A stretch of DNA of 41,147 bases, from contig NW_014577262.1 in the NCBI RefSeq assembly GCF_000485595.1, positions 347,420 through 388,566 of the forward strand, written 5' to 3'. Each line of letters begins with the position of its first letter. Within the stretch, counting starts at the first letter, position 1. The position numbers and the translations under genes were made by a program. Positions 18,753 to 28,167 of the stretch are shown here, piece by piece. The notes under the pieces were generated by a model, which had not been told where the DNA came from, did not search any database, and saw nothing but the letters and a program-made list of their open reading frames with translations. The stretch comes from Priapulus caudatus. Taxonomy: Eukaryota; Priapulida; Priapulimorpha; Priapulimorphida; Priapulidae.

Positions 18753-19093
18753 AGAATCCCATCTGAAGGAGTAGATTCAGATTTTTAGATTTTTTAGATT
18801 TATTTATTTCGATAATTACTAAAGCATACATTACATCGATAACAGCATAAATAAACAAAATGCAGCTAGAAAATTATCGAGGATGAAAACACAAAAAAGC
18901 GTGGCTAACACACTTATTTCCATTGTGGTCCAACGTACATAACATAATTATTGTACATACTATACTATAAACTATAGCAAATATATACCCACGATCCCCA
19001 AAATTTCTTAGTGATACAGTGTTACAGTACAAAACATTGAAATACAGCATAAAGAAAAAATATATACAAAAAAACAAAAAACAAAAAACTTCA

Positions 19094-20376
19094 GGACCCG
19101 GTTGCACAGTCGTGGGTTAACTCTTAACTCTGAGTTAAATTCCTTAACTCAGAGTTAAAAGTTAACTCAGAGTTAAATTCGGTTTCACAGTCGTGGATTA
19201 ACTTTAACTCTGAGTTAAATATGCCTAACTCAGAGTTAAAATTTAACTCTGGTTCGAACCTGGATTAACTCTTAACTCAGGGTTAAAAATGGCTGATTTT
19301 TACCTTTTTAACGCCCCAGTTTCCGAAAAACAAAAAGAATATCGCAAACACGACGACCCATTTTTTTCGACACTTCCTGTTAACTCACATAATGTTTATC
19401 GGTTGAAATGAACAAAGAACACCTTCACCAGTACCCCTGTCGATTTTAAAGGGGCTACCCCCACATTTACGAAAATGACATAGGTTTCAATGGGCCCCAT
19501 GTTCTCTATCCTTGAACCGACGGGGCCGGTAAGATTTTCATAAGAATCTGCATAATTTATACATAAGAAACAACTTACATTCGATTTATTTATAGTTAGT
19601 CTTCGGTATCATCCTCTAGACTTTGAAGATTAGTTTCTACGAGGTTAGTTTAGCCTCAGGATAGTAATACTAGAGCTAATTAGTTTATCTAGTACTGCCC
19701 CGTGTTCGAATCATCCCGCTTGTAACCATATTTATTTACGTTTGTTGTTCGCTGACCGACGTGAGCCTATAGATGGCGTACCAACACTGATTTATTCCCA
19801 TCCCTCCATTCGTTCAGTTATAATATTATTACTTGTAACAAATTCCTCGGTAGCTTCAACTGTTAGAGCGTCGTGCTAATATCGTGAACGTCGCGTGTTC
19901 GATCCCCGAGTTGGCCAAAAAATTATTTTCCTTGTTTATTATTTACCCGGCTGCCGGGTATATAAGATAACTCAATAACAATAATAATAATCTGTCCATA
20001 TACTGTTTTTGCACTTGTTCGTAATATTGTTTGTTAGCTTCGATGTCAGCACACTCTTGTTAAACTCATAAAGTTCCACTAGCAGTGCCTTTTCTGCACT
20101 AGAAAAATTTGGTGATCGCTTCTTCATTCCTACCATTGCTGCATTTAGCTTGTTCGTCTGCTGCTGGCGTTTGTTCTATTGTTATTATTATTGGAAATTA
20201 TGGGATACTAACTCTGAGTTAAAACATTTAACTCTGAGTTACTTAACTCAGGATTTAAACCATGTTTATGAAACCCAAATTTAACTCGGAGTTTACTAAC
20301 TCAGAGTTAGTGAATTTAACTCAGAGTTAACCTTAACTCAGGGTTAAAGTTAATCCACGACTGTGGAACCGGGTCC
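19094..20376. mobile_element. 1.28-kb inverted-repeat element with palindromic subterminal arrays
   Basis: The ends are GGACCCGGTTGCACAGTCGT and the inverse ACGACTGTGGAACCGGGTCC, nearly perfect 20-mers. Inside each end is a cluster of the 15-base palindrome TTAACTCTGAGTTAA (and TTAACTCAGAGTTAA): about eight copies at 19114-19295 and seven at 20205-20350. No long open frame, so non-autonomous. Repeated subterminal motifs are a known feature of transposase-binding arrays in DNA transposons. No clear target duplication was seen. Confidence 0.75.
19845..19919 (+). other. tRNA-like segment (degenerate, Ile-AAU-like)
   Basis: An A-box-like TAGCTTCAACTGTTAGAGCG, an anticodon-arm-like TCGTGCTAATATCGTGA (loop CTAATAT, anticodon AAU) and a B-box GTGTTCGATCCCC are spaced as in a tRNA, but the T stem is mispaired. 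A second B-box-like GTGTTCGAATC lies at about 19706. A tRNA-derived SINE head or pseudogene inside the element is most likely. Confidence 0.4.
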
Positions 20377-20387
20377 AAGTGAGTAAA

Positions 20388-20925
20388 TGTTTGGGGGGTA
20401 ATTGTCCGGGTGTAAATGTCCGGGGGGTAATTTGTCCGCGGGGGTAATTGTCCCGGGGTTAAATGTCCGGGGGGTGATTGTCCGGGGGGTGAATGGCCAA
20501 TGGGGGTAAAAGTCCGGAGCAGGGTATGTGTCCGGGGGGTAAATGTCCGGGGGGTAATTGTCGGGGGTAAATGTCCGGGGGTGATTGTCCGGGGGTGATT
20601 TGGTACGGGGGGTAAATGTCCGCGGGGGTAATTGTCCGGGGTAAATGTCCGCGCGGGGTAATTGTCCGGGGGAAATTGTCGGGGGGTAAATGTCCAGTGG
20701 GTAAATGTCCGGGGGGTAATTGTCCGGGGGTAAATGTCGGGGGGTAATTGTCCGGGGGTAGATTGTCCTGGTGGGTAATTGTCCGGGGGGTAAATGTCCG
20801 GGGGGTAATATGTCCGGGTGGTAAATGTCCGGGGTAATTGTCCGGGGGGTAAATATCCGGGGGTAATTGTCCGGGGGTGGCATGGGGGTGATTGTCCGAG
20901 GGGTATTTGTCCTAGAACCTATTCA
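20388..20925. repeat. G-rich minisatellite (GGGGGTAAATGTCC / GGGGGTAATTGTCC)
   Basis: About 30 units of 16-18 bases alternating AAATGTCC and AATTGTCC. It gives a spurious 177-codon Pro/Tyr-rich frame on the minus strand. Confidence 0.9.
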
Positions 20926-20929
20926 CATA

Positions 20930-21385
20930 GAAAACATGATCTTGGTGTCTAAACCAACATTATCGGGGTCCAAGAACACATTGCAAACAAAATCATTATT
21001 GCTCGGAGGCCGCAATCTTGGATTTCAAAATGGCCGCTATTCAAAGCCATTATCATTTAATATTTCAGCAAATATTCAGCATAGAAACACGATGTTTGTG
21101 TCTAAACCAACATTATCGGGGTCAAGGAACACATTGCAATCAAAATCATTATTGGTCGGAGGCCGCCATCTTGGATTTCAAAATGGCCGCTATTCAAATC
21201 CATTATAATTTAATATTTCAGCAAATATTCAACATAGAAACATGATGTTTGTGTCTAAACCAACATTATCGGGGTCAAGGAACACATTGCAATCAAAATC
21301 ATTATCGGTCAGAGGCCGCCGTCTTGAATTTTAAAATGGCCGTCATTTAAATCCGTTATCCATTACAGATAACTTCCTATAAATT
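20930..21385. repeat. 153-base tandem repeat, about 2.9 copies
   Basis: AAACCAACATTATCGGGGTC starts at 20951, 21104 and 21257, exactly 153 bases apart each time. Each unit also contains TTTCAAAATGGCCGC. The last copy is the most diverged. Confidence 0.9.
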
Positions 21386-21429
21386 AATGTCGTTCAAACG
21401 TTCCTCTGCAACACACAAATACACCGCAC

Positions 21430-21560
21430 GCACGCAGCTGTGGAAAAACAACTAGCATATAGAGACAATATAGAACTATAGAACAATAGAAATATAGAAC
21501 AATCGAATATAGAATATAGAATAGAATATAAAAACAACTCTATACTATAGTTGTTTGAGC
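21430..21560. repeat. ATAGAAC/ATAGAAT-rich degenerate simple repeat
   Basis: Repeated TATAGAACAATAGAA and ATAGAATATAG words immediately before the mobile-element copy. Confidence 0.6.
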
Positions 21561-21778
21561 ACAGCGGTGGTAGCAGCTGACATACATTCCTGGTGGCTTC
21601 AGCTTATGGTACGTGGTGCTAGAGCTAATACATACTGTTCTCAAGTAGCATAGTGAATTGAGAGACAATGGCGAAACTATTCAAGGTGGTGGACCATAAT
21701 GAGCCTGGAACATCAGGCACAAAGTGCCTGACCACAGACTGGAAAAAATGTGTTCTGTGACAGGAAGGCAGAGATGAG

Positions 21779-22591
21779 ATGCTGAAATGTCCATCTAATT
21801 CAGCACGTGCCACAGGTTGCGCAGGATACAAGAACATAGCCGAGCATCTTGTAGCCTTCGACAAGATCAGTTGCTTGCCAACAACACTAAAACTGTCACA
21901 ACTGGATGAGGGTCAGGGCATCATCGAGCATTCCGGCATCACAAAGCCAAATGTGGCGAATCCTGCAGACTGCAGTATAATAAAACTAAACTTCAGAGGG
22001 CTGAAAAGAGGAAAATGCCCCCACGAAGATGATCCAGACACCCACAAGTTCACCCGCCAGAGCAATGAACATGAACATTGTTCAACAGATATATGCTTCT
22101 TCTGTGGCAAACCTGCAGCAGAAGATGCTTTGCGAAATGCATCAACATTCGAACGTGACATTCGTGTGAGGCAGTGTGCCCTAAAATTACAGGACAAACC
22201 ACTCCTAGCCAAACTCAGTGCTGGATACCTCATTGCCCAAGAGGCTAAGTACCACGCTCAGTGTCTTGCCTCTCTGTATAATAAAACAAGGGAAACGAAA
22301 TCACAGGAATCGAATGTAGACGATGTTAACCATGGCATTGCATTCGCTGGTCTTGTCACCTATATAGAGGAAGTGCGCATGGACAATCTTGTTGCACCAG
22401 TATTCAAGCTAACAGACCTGGTGAATCTGTACAGTACCAGGCTGGCTCAACTGGGCACGCATGTGACAGGGCGTGTACACTCCACCCAACTCAAGAACAG
22501 GATACTGAGTTACTTCCCAGACATGGACGCTCACAAGCAAGATCGTGATGTGATTCTCGTATGCAATGGAGATATTGGTGCAAGTGAGTAA
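21779..22591 (+). pseudogene. Mobile-element protein, N-terminal part (270 codons)
   Basis: Contains a zinc-coordination-like HEHCSTDICFFCGKPAAEDA and the frequently repeated FAGLVTYIEEVRMDNLVAPV followed by FKLTDLVNLYSTRLAQLG. The frame can be extended upstream to an ATG at 21668 across one TGA (21758-21760). It ends soon after GDIGA because about 90 bases present in the right copy are missing. Function unknown; probably part of a transposon-borne protein. Confidence 0.7.
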
Positions 22592-22638
22592 AGCAAGACT
22601 TCCGTGGCTCATTTGATGCCCATTGCCAGGAGGAGTCA

Positions 22639-23388
22639 GTGCCGGTTTCACTCTTAGCACTAGTCGCCATGGTGTTGTATGGCCCAAAGATCACAACCCA
22701 GTCCAGCTCTGTGTTTACGCCTCAACCAGCCCTCACCCTCTCACAGCTACTAATATACAACAGTTTGGTATGCCAGAGGGAGATCGCCACCACAAATAGA
22801 CCCACCACTTGGCACAGCCAAGACCGGGAGACACCATTGCCCATATACCTGGGCATCATGATCCACACGAAGACCCGCAAACGCGCCCTTGTGGACACCC
22901 GTTTTGACCTGGGTCTGTGCATTTCGTATGATCGGGTGCTGGACAGCTCCACAGAAATTGGAAACAAGATCTGTCAACATTATAAAGTGGAAAAAGCTGT
23001 CTGTCCTCCTCAACTCAAGAGTGACCTGTTTACAACTGCCGCAGTGGACAATATTGACCACAATCCCAGTTCTACTAGTGCATACGACTCGTTCCATGGA
23101 ACTGGCATCTCCCTCTTCCAACGTCCCGGCGACGCTTTCACTGGTGTTCAGCGGAATGTTGCTACCAATCCAGACAACACTCAGAGAAGTCTCAAAAGAA
23201 AGCCAGCTAAACTGCCAGACACGTACACCAATGTGGCCCCTGTTTCTATGCTCAGACAGGATCTTCCTGTACCAACGGTGGAGGGACCCAACAAAGCAGA
23301 CTGCCTGCTGATTCCTGAAGCCATGCAGAAAGAGTACAGGTATGTTCAATTTTACCAGCGTATATATAGCAATGCTTGTGCCAGTTAA
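22639..23388 (+). pseudogene. Mobile-element protein, middle part (249 codons)
   Basis: Contains VMVLYGPKITTQ-like and PLPIYLGIMIHTKTRKRALV stretches that match the right arm in part (26015-26192). It overlaps open frames in two other phases that carry no family signal. It stops at 23388; the matching text resumes near 23487 (KTVLATDTLQEDETVSW). Confidence 0.65.
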
Positions 23389-23486
23389 CCACAATGACTA
23401 CTATCAAGCTAATGAAACTACTACTACCCTAATGAATTAATACGGCATCACTCTGCACTTGTTTGATTCACAGGTGACTCGAGCAG

Positions 23487-23660
23487 ATGAAGACAGTGCT
23501 GGCCACTGACACCCTCCAAGAAGATGAAACCGTCTCGTGGGCTGTGCACCACGCTAGCCTTCAACCACCAAATGCAGTACTAGAGAGCAGTGTCGCGCTC
23601 ACTTCTCTACTTCCCCTCTTCTACGACCAGTCTAAATCTGTCGCCATGATTCGCCATGAC
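23487..23660 (+). pseudogene. Mobile-element protein fragment before internal inversion
   Basis: Encodes KTVLATDTLQEDETVSWAVH and SVALTSLLPLFYDQSKSVAM, ending at MIRH. The text that should follow is found on the opposite strand starting near 24308. Confidence 0.6.
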
Positions 23661-24310
23661 GGTGGACATCAGGATGAGTATCTCTCAGTGTAATCATGTC
23701 ACGCAAGTGGACTGGTATCCATCTGGCATAGTGTGTGTGTCCCAAGGCGAAGAACCAAGGCACGATCTTGGTCAGGGCATCTATATAGAGTAGGAAGTCG
23801 GCATCCCTTATTGATTGCACGTAGATCATCACCTCTATCTCCAGCTGCAGGATGATAGACCACAAGTGGAATTGGGGACATGACACAGCTCTTTTAGTGC
23901 ACCAGTCTTCCAGGGACATCAGATCCTTTCATCGTTCATGTCATTGCTGTACTTAGTGTAAGCCTTCTGTAGGAGATGATATAGGCTGCTGGCTGTGACT
24001 TGATGAGCGCGTCGTGTGCGTGTCACATGGGAGGCATTCAGAAAGGAATCTGCTGTCCCAGGAGTAGCAACTCCAGCTTGTACAAGTGCTCCTTTTCACC
24101 CGCTTCCCTCCAGGAGATCGCCAAGTATCTTGAGTGCTGCCATCTCAATGTGAAGCCCACCAAACATCACAATAAAGTTATCTTTGCCGTGAGTCGCTGA
24201 CCAACTCCACTGGATTTGTTTTGCCACTGTGTACAGAGGTTGATCCACAGTGATGATGGGTACCTGGCCCGGATTCAGAATCTCCACTGCCTGCTTCACA
24301 ACATCCATGC
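23660..24310 (-). pseudogene. Inverted internal segment of the mobile-element protein
   Basis: On the minus strand, from 24308 downward: GMDVVKQAVEILNPGQVPII, FGGLHIEMAALKILGDLLEG, then (23919 downward) MSLEDWCTKRAVSCPQFHLW and WFFALGHTHYARWIPVHLRD. Neighbouring fragments of the same protein on either side are on plus. Both junctions fall at CATG-containing words. The segment is a clean inversion of about 650 bases. Confidence 0.7.
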
Positions 24311-24880
24311 CAGTTTCTGAAAGGAAACTTTGCTGTGAAAAAGACGACACGTAGCTTCTCTGCTATTGCTATTGATCAGGCCCACGAGCAGAACAATGCC
24401 TCTGTGAAAGGTGACGGTGGTGCTGTGGGCCTGACAGAGAACCCTGCAGCTCTGCGACGCTGGATGGTGTGTGGTCCCGAGATGGCACGTGTGATTTGAG
24501 AGTTTGGGAATCAGGCACGCAAGCAGCTGTTCACCCAGAAAGGTAGAACAATTGATGGACTCCCCCAACACGAGCAGCACTGATTCAACACACAAAGAGG
24601 GCTGCCTACCAAGCTGGTCACTGCTGGGGACAGATGATGGTTGCAGCCCCAGAACTCCCATCTCCAGGTGACTGGAGGTGGAAGAGGAAGGACACAGGTG
24701 GATGGGAAGTTCACTGGACCACACTACCAGAAGCGACCCAGGCCTGTCGCGGACTCCTCCACTGTAGATGCAAAAAGGGGTGCAGAGGAAGGTGCAAATG
24801 TGTTAGGGCAGCACTTCAGTGCACTGCCCTTTGCCTCTGTGGTGGACTGTGTTCTCAGAACTAACATTGCAATTCATTAA
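24310..24880 (+). pseudogene. Mobile-element protein, C-terminal fragment with Cys-rich tail
   Basis: Resumes in plus with NFAVKKTTRSFSAIAIDQAH and NNASVKGDGGAVGLTENPAA. Several frame breaks follow before the Cys-rich tail CRCKKGCRGRCKCVRAALQC near 24760-24830. The alternating Cys pairs suggest a zinc-binding or knotted tail, found at the end of this protein type. Confidence 0.65.
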
Positions 24881-25330
24881 AAACCGGTAATACTGCTATG
24901 GAAGGCCTTACTTGGTTAATAATGGAGGGATTGTCGTGGATTTGTGCTCACCACTAACAAGCAACATTGGGACATGCAATATTGATTTGCAAGATACAGC
25001 ATAATCTCGTGAACTATGTGCTCATATAAATAAACTACCAAGTATTTTAAAGGAAACACTGGGAAGTACTGCATTATACTCTCACGTGTTACAGTTCGAA
25101 AACATGTATAACTCCGNTGAGAGTATATATCGGCAGTACTGGTCCCAGTGTTTCCTTTAAAATACTTGGTAGTTTATTTATATGGCACACTAGTCTAGCG
25201 AGATTATCTGTATCTTGGCATACTCAAATATTGGGGCCAAAAAAAAAATTTTGTCCCCCGCAATGTTGTTGTTAGTGTGATGCACAAATCCACGACGATC
25301 CCTCCATTATAACCAAGTAAGGCCTTCCAC
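24881..25330. repeat. Centre of the giant palindrome
   Basis: Left and right halves are reverse complements: TACCAAGTATTTTAAAGGAA (near 25033) against TTCCTTTAAAATACTTGGTA (near 25151), and GGAAGGCCTTACTTGGTT against AACCAAGTAAGGCCTTCC. The unpaired loop is about 35 bases around 25085-25120 and contains the lone N at 25117. Confidence 0.85.
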
Positions 25331-26005
25331 TAGCAGTATTACGCGTTTTGAATGGAATTGCAATGTTAGTTCTGAGAAACAGTCGCACGCATCAGAGCAA
25401 AGGGCAGTGCACTGAGTGCTGCTTAACACATTTGCACGATTTCTCTGCACCCCTTTTGCATGGTCAAGCCGGAGGAGTCCGGCGCAAACAGGCCTGGGTC
25501 GCTCTGTAGCGTCGGTCCCATGTGAAAAAAATTCCGATCCACCTGTGTCGCTTCCTCTTCCACCCCCAGTCAGCCTGAGATGGGAGTTCTGGGCTGCAAC
25601 CATCATCTCATGTGATCTGTCCGCCAGGCAGTGACCAGATTGGTAGGCAGCCATTCTTTGTGTGTTGAATCAGTGCTGGGCTCATGTTGGGGGAGTGCCA
25701 TCAATTGTTTTACTTTTTGGTGAACAGCTGCTTGGCGTGCCTGATTGACTGATTTCCTGCTGCTAGTGCGGTCATAGAGCAATACCACGAATCGCTCCAG
25801 AGGCCCCACCAGTTCGTCTATGGCGTCTGGGTGGCAGCCAAGACACAGAAGGCTCTAGTGACGTCATCCAAGGTCCCGTCGCTGTATGCCCACGCCGTCT
25901 CTTCGCCCCTGCCAGCCAAAAGATGATACTGTGTCCAATGCCAGTAAATGGAATCACATCCCGAGTATATTGGCAATGGTGTCTGCCCGTCTTAGGCTGT
26001 GCCAA
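25307..26005 (-). pseudogene. Mobile-element protein, C-terminal remnants, right copy
   Basis: Fragments in changing frames: GHSIIFWLAGAKRRRGHTAT, then ERFVVLLYDRTSSRKSVNQA, then a weakened Cys-rich tail near 25430-25480. The order matches the left copy after the large deletion. Confidence 0.6.
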
Positions 26006-26014
26006 GTGGTAGGT

Positions 26015-26617
26015 CTACTTGTGGTGCGGATCCTCCCTCTGGCATACCAAACTGTTGTACATTAGTAGCTGTGAGAGGGTGAGGGCTGGTTGAGGCGTAA
26101 ACACAGAGCTGGACTGGGTTGTGATGTTTGGGCCATACAACACCATGGAAACTAGTGACAAGAGTGAAACCGGCACTGACTCCTCCTGGCAATGGGCATC
26201 AAATGAGCCACGGAAGTCTTGCTTCATCTTGAACATGTCTCTCCTAACTATGTTAGCAGCACTGGCCAGAAGAACTGCCTCATTGTCAGCATCGCGCCCA
26301 CATGCTTTCCCCAATGCAGCACCAATATCTCCATTGCATACCAGAATCACATCACGACCTTGCTTGTGAGCGTCCATGTCTGGGAAGTAACTCAGTATCC
26401 TGTTCTTGAGTTGGGTGGAATGTACACGCCCTGTCATATGCGTGCCCAGTTGAGCCAGCCTGGTACTGTACAGATTCACCAGGTCTGTTAGCTTGAATAC
26501 TGGTGCAACAAGATTGTCCATGCGCACTTCCTCTATATAGGTGACAAGTCCAGCGAATGCAATGCCATGGTTAACATCGTCTACATTCGATTCTTGTGAT
26601 TTCGTTTCCCTTGACAC
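26015..26617 (-). pseudogene. Mobile-element protein, second part, right copy (200 codons)
   Basis: Continues the same protein with FAGLVTYIEEVRMDNLVAPV and DVILVCNGDIGAALGKACGR. It overlaps the preceding frame because of the small deletion. Confidence 0.7.
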
Positions 26618-27111
26618 TGAGCGTGGTACTTAGCCTCCTGGGCAATGAGGTCTCCAGCACTGAGTTTGGCTAGGAGTGGTTTGTCCTGTAATTTTAGGGC
26701 ACACTGCCTCACACGAATGTCAAGTTCGAATGTTGATGCATTTCGCAAAGCATCTTCTGCTGCAGGTTTGTCACAGAAGAAGCATATATCTGTTGAACAA
26801 TGTTCATGTTCATTGCTCTGGCGGGTGAACTTGTGGGTGTCTGGATCATCTTCGTGGGGCATTTTCCTCTTTTCAGCCCTCTGAAGTTTAGTTTTATTAT
26901 ACTGCAGTCTGCAGGAGTCGTGCCATTTGGCTTTGTGATGCCGGAATGCTGCCTCGATCTCCTGACCCTCATCCAGTTGTGACAGTCTTAGTGTTGTTGG
27001 CAAGCAACTGATCTTGTCGAAGGCTACAAGATGCTCGGCTATGTTCTTGTATCCTGCGCAACCTGTGGCACGTGCTGAATTAGAGGGACATTTCAGCACG
27101 AAGGATACCAT
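26581..27111 (-). pseudogene. Mobile-element protein, N-terminal part, right copy (176 codons)
   Basis: Includes RHHKAKWHDSCRLQYNKTKL, a stretch that in the left copy is out of frame. It is frameshifted at 26615 by a deletion of about 22 bases relative to the left copy. Confidence 0.7.
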
Positions 27112-27112
27112 T

Positions 27113-27744
27113 GCGCTGCCATATAATTCAAAACAAAAGGCAGCTACCTAAGCGCTATTGGCTAACTGAGGCTCGACGGCCTGTGGGCTCGCCTGGGAGA
27201 TTAGGCATGCAAACTCGGCCGAGATAAACCTTTGACCCGGTACACCAGCTACACAGGCCACCTTGGTACATAGCTGGCATGGCCTTCACGCCACGCAGCG
27301 CGACTGCCAAACGCGCGATGAATTAGCTCGTCGAGTGTTGCGTCGATTCTCCAATCTCCCGCGAGCGCCACAACACCACATTCAGCTATGCGAGAGAGCA
27401 TACAAGCGACTGCGCGGTCAGTCTTTGCTGGCCTTGTTGTCTGAATATAGGCGCACAATGGGCTTGATTGATGGCCAAGAATGGAGAATCGTGTCGTACG
27501 TTTTAGGCTGCTATCTCCGGATTGCGGGTGTTACGAGGAACAGCGATTTTCGCAAATGATCTTGGCGAATGTATGTGCCTCCGATTTTGAGCATCCAAGT
27601 GGATGAGTTACGCGTAGTAAATCGTAGGTTATTATATAGGCTAGTTAAATGACGAATTTCCCTTGTTTATTGATGTTCACACTGCCTAGCCCTATTCTCT
27701 ACTCCTGATTATATATATAATATATTATATATTATAGTATATAT

Positions 27745-27780
<36 letters not shown>

Positions 27781-28136
27781 AATACAGGTTCTGCCGCAGG
27801 ATTTTTTAGTGCCGGGCGGCATCCAGCTTGCGATCGAAGTCCGGGAAGATGCAAGAGCGCGTAGGCAGGCGAAGCCAATCTAGGGGGGTCCGGGGCATGC
27901 CCACGCGGAAATTTTAATTTTGATAGTCTGAAACTCCAATTCTTGCATTCTGAGCATAAAAACGCCCATTATGCAAACTTTTTTCTTTTTTTATATCAAA
28001 AATTAGTGGGCTGGGCGAGATATATAGTGCGGGCACACCCGCCGCATGGCCGCCGCGCCACCGTGGGCAGAAAGCCGCTGAATATAGTATATATAACCTA
28101 TATATATACCATACGTAAAGGCCAAGTTGAAATCCT

Positions 28137-28167
<31 letters not shown>

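Larger units (their letters stand above)
17756..19093. other. Intergenic stretch upstream of the DZANK1-annexin gene
   Basis: No gene seen apart from two hairpins (18619-18752). AT-rich towards the right end, with a run of A-rich sequence just before the 19094 element. Confidence 0.45.
21668..24880 (+). mobile_element. Left arm of giant palindrome: decayed copy of a protein-coding mobile element
   Basis: Collinear with the inverted copy at 25307-27112. Reading on plus: a Cys/His-containing N-terminal region (interrupted by a TGA at 21758), a long middle region, and a Cys-rich C-terminal end CKKGCRGRCKCVRAALQC. I know this protein type as a highly repeated uncharacterised family in invertebrate and fish genomes, but cannot name its transposon superfamily. 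The copy carries stops, frameshifts, a deletion after 22588 and an internal 0.65-kb inversion, so it cannot be active. Confidence 0.75.
25307..27112 (-). mobile_element. Right arm of giant palindrome: inverted, shorter copy of the same mobile element
   Basis: Reads on minus from 27111 to 25307 with the same protein text as the left arm but about 1.3 kb shorter, because the middle third is deleted near 25985-26020. It retains the segment lost after 22588 in the left arm (ALGKACGRDADNEAV...). It has its own frame breaks. Confidence 0.75.

Noticed and set aside
20350-20883. 177-codon minus-strand frame rich in Pro, Tyr, Thr and Asp
   Set aside because: It is the translation of the G-rich minisatellite; every residue pattern follows the 16-18-base unit.
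22750-23394. 214-codon minus frame opposite the mobile element
   Set aside because: Shadow of the plus-strand protein, which matches the inverted copy at the protein level; this frame does not.
25859-25866. TGACGTCA motif within the right copy of the mobile element
   Set aside because: Lies inside decayed coding sequence, so there is no reason to call it regulatory.
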